Virus record (IMG/VR): IMGVR_UViG_3300037847_004172
Span: 1 to 49,634 of that record
DNA length: 49,634 nucleotides
From: a virus
Strand: one strand, 5' to 3'
Of this stretch, positions 9,969 to 18,751 are shown piece after piece. The position numbers were made by a program, and so were the translations under genes. The notes beneath the pieces are model-generated. The model saw nothing but the letters and a program-made list of their open reading frames with translations, had not been told where the DNA came from and searched no databases. Numbering within the stretch: position 1 is the stretch's first letter; each line of letters begins with the position of its first letter.

Positions 9969-10699
9969 TATATCCTCTCCTTAAATCCATATATATTACC
10001 CAAAAACTCAATTCGACTAACCATGTGTTCCTTAAATCGGTTCTCTCTTATACTCTTTGACATATACTCTACATAATCAAACTTTTGGTTGCCCTTGAAA
10101 CCCGGATGTTTCTTCTTTCTCTGCATACCTATGGATGATGCAACACCGTATGTTGCTCCTTGCCCTTTGATTCTGTGGCCGAACTTAATACTGGACCTAA
10201 CATTGGGTGGTAAAGACCTGTTGTATTTACGGCCTCCCGATTTCCTGTATACAAACGGCCTCATACCTCTTTTGACTATCTGAGCAATCGTTTTCTTTGT
10301 ATTTTTTGGCTGTCTTTGTCCGGCTACACCAAAGGGGAATGGCTTAGAACCTGCCTTTACTACATCACCATCTATCTCTGCATCAAGAGAGTCTGCTACT
10401 CTCCTGTAGATACTCTTAGAGCGTTTGAATCTACGTGTTGCAGGTAGTGTTTTATCGAATGTCTCCGGTTGTTTATCCCTTAACTTCTCTTTTGTTTCCG
10501 GTATAATATCTACTTTTAGAAAAGCGTATATTTCATTTTGCAACCACTTTCTTGTATCAAACTCTGTTTGTATACCCTTGAGTGCTTTCATCAAGCCCCT
10601 ATCGTAGTAACCAACTCTAAATTGAACGGCTGAACCCTTGCTATCTCTGCCTCCTCCCGAACCGGGAGTATACGGTGCAAGTTGACGTATATAGGCCAT
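9968..10699 (-). CDS. Neck protein (HK97 gp10-like), probable
   Basis: A 243-residue, very basic protein (many Lys/Arg/Gly, e.g. Arg-Arg-Phe-Lys-Arg-Ser-Lys and Gln-Arg-Lys-Lys-Lys-His-Pro) between the connector and the tail terminator. HK97 gp10-type neck proteins occupy this slot and are likewise basic. An N-terminal Gly-rich segment precedes a helix at about residues 33-75. No definitive motif is visible, so the function is by position. The start shares one base with the stop of the preceding gene. Confidence 0.6.
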   Translation of the reverse strand: MAYIRQLAPYTPGSGGGRDSKGSAVQFRVGYYDRGLMKALKGIQTEFDTRKWLQNEIYAFLKVDIIPETKEKLRDKQPETFDKTLPATRRFKRSKSIYRRVADSLDAEIDGDVVKAGSKPFPFGVAGQRQPKNTKKTIAQIVKRGMRPFVYRKSGGRKYNRSLPPNVRSSIKFGHRIKGQGATYGVASSIGMQRKKKHPGFKGNQKFDYVEYMSKSIRENRFKEHMVSRIEFLGNIYGFKERI

Positions 10700-11238
10700 T
10701 AATCTACACTTCCGAGATGAGCAAGACGATAAAGATTCTCTTTACCTCTTGAACCTAAAGTATTACTTCTTAGGCCACTCTCTCTCATACCACCTTCTTG
10801 AAACACCGAGTCATCTTGCAAGTAATAAGAACCTGCAAGGTCTGCACATATCTCTCTTAGAACGTGAGCAAACTCACCTTCTTGAACAGCCACACCGCTT
10901 GCGTGGTCGAATGATAGACCAGTAACACCAGTAAGGTCATTAGAAGATTTGCCGGTCCATGCGAAGGAATCACCATCTACATTACCGTTACCTGCACTGC
11001 TAAATCCAGTGCTACTTGTTAAGGTAATAGTAGTAGCACCTGCGCTAACAGCACCGTTCAGAGTGGTATCTTTAAGGCTTTTACTGGGGGAATCACGACC
11101 ATAATCTCTAAAGATTTGGTCTATCTTTATTGTAGCCCTTCGTATAGCACTTGTAATACGACTGTTAGCCCTTGTTCTTTGTGCAGAATCAAGACCTAAT
11201 CTTTGCCCTACATCGGCAACAGAACAGTAGTAAACCAT
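10699..11238 (-). CDS. Head-tail connector protein, probable
   Basis: A 179-residue protein. The N-terminus (Tyr-Tyr-Cys-Ser-Val-Ala-Asp-Val-Gly-Gln-Arg-Leu-Gly-Leu, then a helix with Ile-Thr-Ser-Ala-Ile-Arg-Arg-Ala-Thr-Ile-Lys-Ile-Asp) resembles gp6/gp15-type head-tail connectors that begin with such helices. A Thr/Gly-rich beta insert follows (about residues 60-120), then a C-terminal helical part. It starts the connector-terminator-tube series, which supports the role. Confidence 0.62.
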   Translation of the reverse strand: MVYYCSVADVGQRLGLDSAQRTRANSRITSAIRRATIKIDQIFRDYGRDSPSKSLKDTTLNGAVSAGATTITLTSSTGFSSAGNGNVDGDSFAWTGKSSNDLTGVTGLSFDHASGVAVQEGEFAHVLREICADLAGSYYLQDDSVFQEGGMRESGLRSNTLGSRGKENLYRLAHLGSVD

Positions 11239-11248
11239 TTTATTAACC

Positions 11249-11605
11249 TCAGTTGTTCTTTATCCTTTCAATCAATTCAGATTTCTTACCGGATACCTTT
11301 AGTCCTTTTGACTTTAGTATTTCTTTTAGTTGTGCTACGCTTCGAGACTCCAACGCTTCGTCAATAGTCTTCAACTCAGCCTTTGCTTCCCCTACCTTTT
11401 CTTTGACATCATCTATTGAATCAATAACTTCATCAAGAGTTATTTTTCCATCAGCGTTCAAAGACTTGTACTTATTCATAGCCCATACTGCAATACCTAT
11501 CAGTGCTGCAATAGCAACCAAAATTACTTCTAATTCATCTAATAGTCCGGATGATTCTTCCAAACAATCTACTAAACATTCTGCGGTTGTGTTATTATCT
11601 TGCAT
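11249..11605 (-). CDS. Small membrane protein with C-terminal SAP domain
   Basis: A 118-residue protein with one strong hydrophobic segment at about residues 25-45 (Val-Ile-Leu-Val-Ala-Ile-Ala-Ala-Leu-Ile-Gly-Ile-Ala-Val-Trp-Ala), a charged helix, and a C-terminal SAP motif (residues about 86-116: Leu-Lys-Glu-Ile-Leu-Lys-Ser-Lys-Gly-Leu, then Gly-Lys-Lys-Ser-Glu-Leu-Ile-Glu-Arg-Ile). SAP domains normally bind nucleic acid, so a membrane-anchored one inside a virion operon is odd. It could link DNA to a membrane or to the virion. The start overlaps the end of the upstream 59-residue gene. Confidence 0.75.
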   Translation of the reverse strand: MQDNNTTAECLVDCLEESSGLLDELEVILVAIAALIGIAVWAMNKYKSLNADGKITLDEVIDSIDDVKEKVGEAKAELKTIDEALESRSVAQLKEILKSKGLKVSGKKSELIERIKNN

Positions 11606-11774
11606 AATTTTCTATCTCCTTATACTCTATTTGTTTTACTGCTGAATGGGGAATGACTGTAAATGGCCTTTCCTCTCCTATTCTATATACTCTAAATCCG
11701 TGTTTGGTTTCTTCTAACACAACTTTTGTATAACATCTTTCGGGGGGCGTAAACACTATCTTACCTTCTCTCAC
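11595..11774 (-). CDS. Small protein, 59 residues, unknown
   Basis: A GTG-initiated frame whose stop overlaps the start of the next gene. An in-frame TAG directly before the GTG fixes the start. The sequence (Phe-Thr-Pro-Pro-Glu-Arg, Gly-Phe-Arg-Val-Tyr-Arg-Ile-Gly-Glu, Val-Ile-Pro-His-Ser-Ala-Val) looks like a compact beta-type domain. No function is recognised. Confidence 0.6.
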   Translation of the reverse strand: MREGKIVFTPPERCYTKVVLEETKHGFRVYRIGEERPFTVIPHSAVKQIEYKEIENYAR

Positions 11775-11811
11775 CTACTCACCACTGTTCAAATTACAGC
11801 GTGTGTGCCTT

Positions 11812-12174
11812 TTAACCGTTATGTGGTATTAAAACCCCTATATTTTGCAAGTCTTCAATTTGTTGCAAGATGGCTTCATACTCGAATATATCACACACTA
11901 TTTTCTCGTATGTGTCTCCTTCTTCAAAGGAGTTGTAAGTATTATTAGAAACATAGACTATACTACCTTCCCACTCAGTTGCAACAAAATATTCCACGTA
12001 GAGTTTATGCCCTTCATCATCATGCTCCTTCAAAACTACTGACCCCTCAATCTTTTTACAATCAAATGGATTTACGACACCATCAGAAGGACCGCTTGGT
12101 ATGTTAGGGGATAGGACTATCGCTACCATCAGAATTAAAAAAACAAAGAAGGCTCCGCCTAAGTCATCGGACAT
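11812..12174 (-). CDS. Membrane-anchored small protein, unknown
   Basis: A 120-residue protein with an N-terminal hydrophobic anchor (residues about 8-24: Ala-Phe-Phe-Val-Phe-Leu-Ile-Leu-Met-Val-Ala-Ile-Val-Leu) followed by an acidic, probably exposed domain rich in Glu, Asp and Tyr. No family recognised. It sits between the oxygenase and the SAP protein in the leftward block. Confidence 0.6.
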   Translation of the reverse strand: MSDDLGGAFFVFLILMVAIVLSPNIPSGPSDGVVNPFDCKKIEGSVVLKEHDDEGHKLYVEYFVATEWEGSIVYVSNNTYNSFEEGDTYEKIVCDIFEYEAILQQIEDLQNIGVLIPHNG

Positions 12175-12205
12175 AGATGACTATATTTATTTTTGCTTAG
12201 TCAAA

Positions 12206-12769
12206 CTATCGCCAACGGGGTCCTTCAAACCACCCTACAAGACTTGTTCTCGAACCGCTTGTTATAGGTGATACACCGTGTTCTAAATAAGACGGAAATA
12301 AAAGTACAGAACCTCTCTTGATAAGAGCCGTAGGGTCGGGGTTTTCTGTGTGTGCAAATGATAAAACACCACCTTCATAATCTTCGGGGTCTGTTAGTTG
12401 CACAACAATACTTAGTTTTCTATGCTTTCCATCTTGCCTGTTCCAATCTATATCATGGTGCATTCCATAATGATGACCTACACCTGCATACTCAGTAAAC
12501 TGCAAAGGTGGTAAGTTAGTCAAAGTTAGATTAAATACATCATTTGCATCAAGAGCAAGTTTAGTAAGAAGCGTGTGCATTTCTTGAAACTCGCCTGTGT
12601 TTGCTAACCATCTAATATCTGTTTTACGATGAGCGTCTGTTTCTCCTTTACCTGTTCTAAATGTAGTTGCTTTTTGCAACTCTGCTTTTCTACCTAACTC
12701 TAACCATCTATCGCAGGTTTCATCATCAAGTATTCCTTCGTATAATAACCACTGGGGATGTGTAATCAT
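12206..12769 (-). CDS. 2-oxoglutarate/Fe(II) oxygenase, prolyl-4-hydroxylase-like
   Basis: A 187-residue protein with the 2OG-Fe(II) signature. The iron ligands are His104 and Asp106 (in Tyr-Gly-Met-His-His-Asp-Ile-Asp) and His164 (Leu-Glu-His-Gly-Val). Arg174 (Gly-Ser-Arg-Thr-Ser-Leu) should bind the 2-oxoglutarate carboxylate. The core strands Leu-Ser-Ile-Val-Val-Gln-Leu and Gly-Ser-Val-Leu-Leu-Phe-Pro match the prolyl-4-hydroxylase branch, and the length is normal for a complete viral enzyme. It lies 1.2 kb downstream of the collagen-like fibre gene on the same strand, so hydroxylation of fibre prolines is the natural hypothesis. The substrate is inferred. Confidence 0.88.
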   Translation of the reverse strand: MITHPQWLLYEGILDDETCDRWLELGRKAELQKATTFRTGKGETDAHRKTDIRWLANTGEFQEMHTLLTKLALDANDVFNLTLTNLPPLQFTEYAGVGHHYGMHHDIDWNRQDGKHRKLSIVVQLTDPEDYEGGVLSFAHTENPDPTALIKRGSVLLFPSYLEHGVSPITSGSRTSLVGWFEGPRWR

Positions 12770-12809
12770 AACACTACCAAGTAGTGTTGCCTAATAAGGA
12801 TTAAGAAGT

Positions 12810-13379
12810 TTACCAAGACCAACCACTTATTTCAGTAACAAAAGAGCCATATTTGTTATTGATTCTTGTTTGATAGGAAGATAAAGACTCCTCATGTGTA
12901 AGCCAAGTATCAAAGAAACCGACATCCCAACTACTACCTTCGGGTATTTCCCATGTATTTACATCAGCGTGAATCAAAGTAAATCTATCGTCTTTGCTAC
13001 AGTGTTCCCAAACCAAATCTATAATATCTTGTTCCTTTTCAATAATAGTAACACTTCTAACATTGCTTTCTGCTAAAAGACCTACATTTACTACCCCAAG
13101 ACCAAGCCCACCAATTATTATATCACCACTCATTCTTGACATAAGCCAATCATGCTCTGTATATTCGGCTTCTGTATCTTGCATTATATTAATCCAGTTT
13201 TCTCCCCAAACACCTGTGTATTTTCTATACAAAACTGTGTAAGGCCCACCTGTTAAGCCTTTATGCTCAACATAAGTAAGCCAAGATTGCTCACCACTTG
13301 TAGTCGTATTACTTTCTATTTTATAATCACCGCTTTCACCAGCAGGTATGTCAACCACCCATCTACTCATATCAACCAC
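12810..13379 (-). CDS. SAM-dependent methyltransferase-like protein
   Basis: A 189-residue protein with a Rossmann-type SAM fold at residues about 85-165: Asp-Ile-Ile-Ile-Gly-Gly-Leu-Gly-Leu-Gly (glycine loop), Val-Thr-Ile-Ile-Glu-Lys-Glu (acidic residue after strand 2), and Phe-Thr-Leu-Ile-His-Ala-Asp-Val, then Trp-Asp-Val-Gly-Phe-Phe-Asp-Thr-Trp. The pattern resembles spermidine-synthase-like or small-molecule/protein methyltransferases, not DNA methyltransferases (no DPPY or PC motif). It is in the fibre-oxygenase block, so modification of a virion protein is possible but unproven. Confidence 0.68.
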   Translation of the reverse strand: MVDMSRWVVDIPAGESGDYKIESNTTTSGEQSWLTYVEHKGLTGGPYTVLYRKYTGVWGENWINIMQDTEAEYTEHDWLMSRMSGDIIIGGLGLGVVNVGLLAESNVRSVTIIEKEQDIIDLVWEHCSKDDRFTLIHADVNTWEIPEGSSWDVGFFDTWLTHEESLSSYQTRINNKYGSFVTEISGWSW

Positions 13380-14004
13380 TTCCCTCTAATTCTATTGTCA
13401 ATGTTGGTGCGGCAGTATCAAGACCTGTTCCATTTGATGCCGTACAATCAACATCAAACTCTACTACCTCAGTGGCTTGCCAAGGTAAATATCCTCTACC
13501 ACCACTTACACCATTGAAACGTACTTCTATAGCAGCGTTACTGGTTCGGTCTTGCGCTAATGTTCCACTTGCTTCTGATACTACAGTAACGCTACTAACA
13601 CCACTTGAACCATTACTTACTAATGTAAAGTCCCAAGTAAACTCAGTAGTACCGGGGATATTACCACTTGTTACATTGCAATAACCGAATATCTCAACTT
13701 TGGTAAAACCCGATGTGCCGTTTGGATGCACACCATATTCGTAGGCGTTTGATGTAGAGAAATTAGTATCTACTACTATTTGTAAACTATAACTACTAAA
13801 ATTGCTACCGTCTTCGTTTATCCAAACAGGGGTTGTGCAAAATGGTGGACTGGGGCAAGGGTCATCATTTGCTATTTTACAAGCATGGTTATAATTAGGG
13901 CTACCAAGCGGAGTGTTGGTTGAGATACTAACACCACTGGGAGCAGAACCACCCGATGCTGATGCTGCTTGTACTACACCAACAATACCAACTGCAATTG
14001 ACAT
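13372..14004 (-). CDS. Probable virion surface protein, unknown
   Basis: A 210-residue Ser/Thr/Gly/Asn-rich protein with alternating beta-type segments and several Cys (Cys-Lys-Ile-Ala-Asn, Pro-Cys-Pro-Ser, Phe-Cys-Thr, Gly-Tyr-Cys-Asn). The N-terminal 15 residues are hydrophobic (Ile-Ala-Val-Gly-Ile-Val-Gly-Val-Val-Gln-Ala). Starting five bases after the collagen-like gene and overlapping the methyltransferase gene by eight, it is probably a fibre-associated or surface protein. No family recognised. Confidence 0.65.
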   Translation of the reverse strand: MSIAVGIVGVVQAASASGGSAPSGVSISTNTPLGSPNYNHACKIANDDPCPSPPFCTTPVWINEDGSNFSSYSLQIVVDTNFSTSNAYEYGVHPNGTSGFTKVEIFGYCNVTSGNIPGTTEFTWDFTLVSNGSSGVSSVTVVSEASGTLAQDRTSNAAIEVRFNGVSGGRGYLPWQATEVVEFDVDCTASNGTGLDTAAPTLTIELEGSG

Positions 14005-14008
14005 TCAA

Positions 14009-17000
14009 TCACCCTATCGCGTGCCACTTACCATTAGAGAAACATATAAAGGATTTGGCCGATTCATCATCAATACTTCCGGTATATCCTGTAGCAAAGG
14101 AGTTGTTTGTTCCAGCACCAATAGTCTTAGTAGCCCCACTGTCGTTTACAATAGTAAATTGCTGACCTGCTACGCAATCATCCGGTAGATTTACGGTAGA
14201 AGAACCGCTACCGAGACTAACGTAAAAACCGGATTCCGTAGCAAGTAATGTTACAGGAGTTGAAGTTATTATCTTTGTTCGTATTTTAGGCGCGGCAACA
14301 CCAGTGGAGTCACCATCTAACCAAAGAACAACACCTGCTCCGTCACCAATTTTTAATTGACTATCTGAGGTAGCAGAATCAACGGGCCAATCGCCTATAA
14401 CAACATTTCTTGAGCCGGTTGTAATGTTATCACCTGCACCGTAACCAACACCAATATTAGAATCTCCGCTTGTAACATCATTCAACGCCTGTCCTCCAAT
14501 TGCTGTGTTTTTATCTCCGTTGTTCAAAGCAGCCGATAACGCGCTTGCACCTATTGCTACGTTGTCATCACCATCACCTGCATCCATAGCCGCGTAACCC
14601 ATAGCAACATTACGATTACCTGTAGCGTTTGAGTGTAAAGTCTTGTAACCTACTGCGGTATTGTTATCTCCGCTTGTGTTTTCCTGTAAAGATTCGTACC
14701 CTATACCTACGTTGTAAGTAGCACCGCTTGCGTTTCCGTTAGTGCTTTCTAATGCCTTGTAACCTATACCAATGTTATAACTACCGTTGTCTTGCGCTCC
14801 GTATCTAATAGCGTTGTACCCTATAGCAACATTGTATGCGCCTGTTGCAGTTTGTCCGTAAGCACCACCCATTGCTTGTGTACCTATACCAATATTACCA
14901 TTCTCTGTAGTATTTCTTTCTAAAGCATTTTGACCTATAGCAACAAGACTGCCTCCACTTGTAGTATATTTCAATGCGTTGACACCAAATGCTACATTAG
15001 CATCACCACTCGTCAAAGAACTAAATACATCTTTACCTATACCAACATTCCAATTTGCGCTACTTAGTGTTCCTGTTGTGGGTGCTGAACCATCACTATT
15101 TGTTTGTACTAAGAAAGCATCTGTAAAGTTGGTGGCATCCATAAGGACATCTGTTAAATCACCAATACCACCCGACCCTCCGCTTGGTCCGGTAGGCCCT
15201 GTTGGTCCAGTAGGTCCTGTCGGACCTGTCGGCCCTGTAGCACCTGTCGGCCCTGTAGGACCAGTAGCCCCATCACTACCATCACTACCATCTGAACCGG
15301 CAGGTCCAGTTGGACCGGGAGGACCAGTCGGTCCTGTACCGCCACTTGGTCCGGTAGGTCCTGTAGCACCTTGAGGAATTGAAAAGGCGAAAACTTTAGC
15401 AGTGTTTGGTCCACTTGCTGTTACACCGATAGGACCTGTAGTAGCAGTAGGTGTACCAAAGCCCGCAGCAGGGCCAGTAGGTCCAGTAGAACCATCAGAA
15501 CCATCAGACCCCGCAGGGCCAGTAGGACCTGTTGGACCAGTAGGACCTGCTGGACCATCCGGACCCGTTGGGCCATCCGGCCCTGTTGGACCTGTTGGAC
15601 CGGGCGGACCGGCTGAACCACTCGGACCTGTAGGTCCTGTTGCACCGGGAGGAATTGTAAAAGCGAAGACCTTTGCTGTGTTTGGACCACTCGAAGAAAT
15701 AGCAAGTGGGCCGGAGGCTACAGTGGGAGTGCCAAATCCGGCTGCTGGACCTGTAGGTCCTGTTGACCCATCTGAACCATCTGAACCGGCAGGGCCGGTA
15801 GGTCCTGTAGGCCCTGCTGGTCCGGTAGAACCACTTGGCCCTGTAGGACCAGTTGCTCCGGGCGGGATAGTAAATGCGAATACTTTAGCCGTGTTAGGAC
15901 CACTTGCACTTATTGCAAGAGGACCGGAGGCTACTGTAGGTGTACCAAAACCGGCAGCAGCACCGTCACTACCATCACTACCATCAGAACCGTCACTACC
16001 TGCCGGACCTGTAGGTCCGGGTGGACCCGCAGGTCCAGTAGAACCATTTGAACCCGCAGGGCCAGTTGGTCCAGTGGGTCCAGTAGGCCCAGTAGGTCCG
16101 GTAGGACCAGTTGGGCCTGTGTCTCCTTGTGCAGCCAATACGTTCCAATAAGATGTATTAGTTGGTAAAATAGAACCGGATGATGTGTGAGCCTGTATAC
16201 AAATGTATGAAGATTCTTCAACGGAATAATAAACTGCGTCATCTACCGCGTATGATGTTGATGTGGCCCAGTTACCTTTCCAAACTAAACCTTCCGGACC
16301 TACTGAACCTGCCGGTCCTGTCGGTCCAGTTGGGCCTGTCGGTCCTGTCGGACCTGCCGGTCCTTGAGGTCCTGTTGGTCCTGTAGCACCATCACTCCCA
16401 TCACTTCCATCTGACCCTGCGGGACCTGTCGGTCCGGGTGGCCCTGCGCTTCCGGTTGGTCCTGTCGGACCTGTTGCTCCCGGTGGAATTGTAAACGCAA
16501 ACACTTTGGCAGTATTGGGACCACTTGAAGCGATTGCTAAAGGACCACTTGATACTGTAGGAGTACCAAATCCGGCTGCTGTTCCGGTTGGACCAGTTGG
16601 TCCGGTAGGTCCGCTTGGTCCTGTTGAACCGTCTGAACCATCACTACCTGCCGGTCCTGTTGGACCAGTTGGTCCTGTTGGACCACTTGGGCCAGTTGGA
16701 CCAGTCGCGCCCGGTGGGATTGTGAAAGCAAATACCTTAGCAGTGTTTGGTCCGCTTGAAGAAATTGCAAGAGGTCCGGAAGATACAGTCGGTGTTCCAA
16801 ACCCTGCCGCAGAACCAGTTGGACCAGTTGGTCCTGTTGAGCCATCACTACCTGCCGGACCAGTAGGTCCATTAGGACCAGTTGGACCTGTAGGCCCTGT
16901 AGGGCCAGTAGGACCGGCTACTGTTGAATCTGCACCTGTAGGACCAGTTGGACCTGTCGGTCCGGTAGGACCTACGGGACCTGTCGGTCCAGTTGGACCT

Positions 17001-18727
17001 GTTGGTCCAGTATCACCTTGTGCAGCAAGAACGCTCCAATATGAAGTGTTAGTAGGTAGTATAGAACCCGATGAAGTATGTGCTTGTATGCAGATATAAG
17101 ATGATTCTTCAACAGAGTAGTATACTGCATCATCTACTGCGTAAGAAGTAGATGTAGCCCATGTACCCTTCCATACAAGACCCTCCGGTCCTGTACTACC
17201 CGCAGGTCCGGTTGGACCTGTAGGCCCAGTTGGTCCGGTAGGACCATCCGGACCAGTAGGACCAGTAGGACCAGTAGGTCCTGTTGGACCTGCAACTGTA
17301 GAATCAGCCCCCGTAGGACCTGTGGGTCCTGTAGCACCAGTAGGGCCTGTCGGACCTGTAGGTCCAGTTGCGCCAGTTGCGCCTTGTGGAATAGAGAATG
17401 CAAATACTTTGGCAGTAGAAGGTCCGCTTGAAGTCACACCAATAGGCCCTGTAGTTGCTGTGGGTGTTCCGAAACCTGCTGCTGCTCCTGTTGGTCCTGT
17501 CGGTCCAGTTGGCCCAGTTGGTCCGGCAACAGTAGAGTCTGCCCCTGCCGGTCCAGTAGGACCTGTAGGACCTGTAGGGCCAATGCCTCCGGTGCTACCG
17601 TATGCAGCAAATCTAACGGCTAATTTAGTACCGTTACTTGGCACTGTACCATTCATAGGGTCTACATCTATTTTGAAATAACCAGTTGCTTCTGTGACTC
17701 CTGTAACAACAAAAACCATAGGAGAATCTATTGCTGAATCTCTACTTTCAAATGTTAGTGTTCCCTTCTTAGTACCTGTAGAATCATCCCATGTTCTAAA
17801 CCATGTTTGGAAATCTGTTCCCGATTCTGAATCTTCATCATCAATAAATATCTTAGTGATAGAACCAAAAGTACCATGATTAAATCTTATACCACCTGCT
17901 CCGGGGTCTGAATCAGTAGTTGTAGTTGAAAATGTAAAGGAAGGACCTAATCTAAATCCTTGCGGGCCTTGTGAACCAGTAGAACCAGTTGGTCCTGTTG
18001 GGCCTGTAGGACCTGTAGGGCCTGTCGGTCCAGTTGGTCCGGTAGCCCCTTGTGGTATACTAAAAGAAAAAGTCTTAGCAGTATCCGGACCACCAACTAT
18101 TACTCCGATAGGACCTGTACTTGCTGTGATTGTACCAAAACCTGCTGCCGCACCAGTAGGCCCTGTAGGACCTGTTGAGCCAGTAGGTCCTGTTGAGCCA
18201 GTTGGACCAGTAGGTCCGGCAGGTCCAGTTGAGCCAGTTGGACCGGCAGGTCCAGTAGGACCTGTAGGGCCAGTAGCGTTTCTTGATAGTATAGAAACCC
18301 AAGTGTTAGTGCCTACGCTTTTAATTAAACCGTGTTCATTTTGAACAATTGATGTGTCACCACTTAGAGTTACACCACTGGCTGCTGCAATAGTTACATC
18401 ACCTGCTCCTTTGTTAAATATCTTTATGTCTGTGAATGATACTGGAAAAGCAACAGAAGATGCTAAGGGGATAGTAATAGTACACCCACTTGAGTTATTT
18501 ACAATCAGTGTTTTACCTTCATCTTCTCTTACAAGTGTATGTGTTGTTCCTGTAATGTCTTTTGGTGGCCTAACGTCTACTGCGTGTCCGCCCGGATTCG
18601 AGCCATCACCCACGAAAACCATACCACTGTCGGTATCACGAAACATTTGTGCGCCATCCGGAGTTACAGCGATTCTGTTTGATTGTGTGTCCGTAAACAG
18701 ATTTCGGCTATCACTTATTGAAGGCAT
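14009..18727 (-). CDS. Collagen-like tail/capsid fibre with carbohydrate-binding and YadA-like domains
   Basis: A 1572-residue modular fibre. Residues 1 to about 150 form a non-collagen head. Long Gly-Pro-Thr/Gly-X-Y collagen triplet tracts then run to about residue 1190. They are interrupted by seven copies of a roughly 38-residue module (Ala-Gly-Phe-Gly-Thr ... Lys-Val-Phe-Ala-Phe-Thr-Ile-Pro) and by two nearly identical modules at about 513-573 and 811-871 (Trp-Lys-Gly, Tyr-Ala-Val-Asp-Asp-Ala-Val-Tyr-Tyr, Ser-Tyr-Trp) that resemble CBM5/12 carbohydrate-binding domains. Residues about 1240-1440 are YadA-head-like repeats (Asn-Val-Ala-Ile-Gly-Tyr-x-Ala). A beta-rich tip follows. A trimeric, sugar-binding adhesive fibre is likely. 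Opposite-strand frames here are compositional shadows. Confidence 0.93.
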   Translation of the reverse strand: MPSISDSRNLFTDTQSNRIAVTPDGAQMFRDTDSGMVFVGDGSNPGGHAVDVRPPKDITGTTHTLVREDEGKTLIVNNSSGCTITIPLASSVAFPVSFTDIKIFNKGAGDVTIAAASGVTLSGDTSIVQNEHGLIKSVGTNTWVSILSRNATGPTGPTGPAGPTGSTGPAGPTGPTGSTGPTGSTGPTGPTGAAAGFGTITASTGPIGVIVGGPDTAKTFSFSIPQGATGPTGPTGPTGPTGPTGPTGSTGSQGPQGFRLGPSFTFSTTTTDSDPGAGGIRFNHGTFGSITKIFIDDEDSESGTDFQTWFRTWDDSTGTKKGTLTFESRDSAIDSPMVFVVTGVTEATGYFKIDVDPMNGTVPSNGTKLAVRFAAYGSTGGIGPTGPTGPTGPAGADSTVAGPTGPTGPTGPTGAAAGFGTPTATTGPIGVTSSGPSTAKVFAFSIPQGATGATGPTGPTGPTGATGPTGPTGADSTVAGPTGPTGPTGPTGPDGPTGPTGPTGPTGPAGSTGPEGLVWKGTWATSTSYAVDDAVYYSVEESSYICIQAHTSSGSILPTNTSYWSVLAAQGDTGPTGPTGPTGPVGPTGPTGPTGPTGADSTVAGPTGPTGPTGPTGPNGPTGPAGSDGSTGPTGPTGSAAGFGTPTVSSGPLAISSSGPNTAKVFAFTIPPGATGPTGPSGPTGPTGPTGPAGSDGSDGSTGPSGPTGPTGPTGTAAGFGTPTVSSGPLAIASSGPNTAKVFAFTIPPGATGPTGPTGSAGPPGPTGPAGSDGSDGSDGATGPTGPQGPAGPTGPTGPTGPTGPAGSVGPEGLVWKGNWATSTSYAVDDAVYYSVEESSYICIQAHTSSGSILPTNTSYWNVLAAQGDTGPTGPTGPTGPTGPTGPTGPAGSNGSTGPAGPPGPTGPAGSDGSDGSDGSDGAAAGFGTPTVASGPLAISASGPNTAKVFAFTIPPGATGPTGPSGSTGPAGPTGPTGPAGSDGSDGSTGPTGPAAGFGTPTVASGPLAISSSGPNTAKVFAFTIPPGATGPTGPSGSAGPPGPTGPTGPDGPTGPDGPAGPTGPTGPTGPAGSDGSDGSTGPTGPAAGFGTPTATTGPIGVTASGPNTAKVFAFSIPQGATGPTGPSGGTGPTGPPGPTGPAGSDGSDGSDGATGPTGPTGATGPTGPTGPTGPTGPTGPSGGSGGIGDLTDVLMDATNFTDAFLVQTNSDGSAPTTGTLSSANWNVGIGKDVFSSLTSGDANVAFGVNALKYTTSGGSLVAIGQNALERNTTENGNIGIGTQAMGGAYGQTATGAYNVAIGYNAIRYGAQDNGSYNIGIGYKALESTNGNASGATYNVGIGYESLQENTSGDNNTAVGYKTLHSNATGNRNVAMGYAAMDAGDGDDNVAIGASALSAALNNGDKNTAIGGQALNDVTSGDSNIGVGYGAGDNITTGSRNVVIGDWPVDSATSDSQLKIGDGAGVVLWLDGDSTGVAAPKIRTKIITSTPVTLLATESGFYVSLGSGSSTVNLPDDCVAGQQFTIVNDSGATKTIGAGTNNSFATGYTGSIDDESAKSFICFSNGKWHAIG

Positions 18728-18751
18728 ATTATCACCACATTACTACTCTTA

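Noticed and set aside
14979-18344. Rightward and other-frame ORFs with Gly-Pro-Val or Gln-Asp-Leu repeats
   Set aside because: They mirror the collagen triplet DNA repeat on the opposite strand or in shifted frames. They lack start signals and the leftward frame explains the region.
14009-18727. CRISPR-like regular repeats
   Set aside because: The periodicity is nine bases or multiples, encodes Gly-Pro-Thr, and shows no fixed repeat with unique equal-length spacers.
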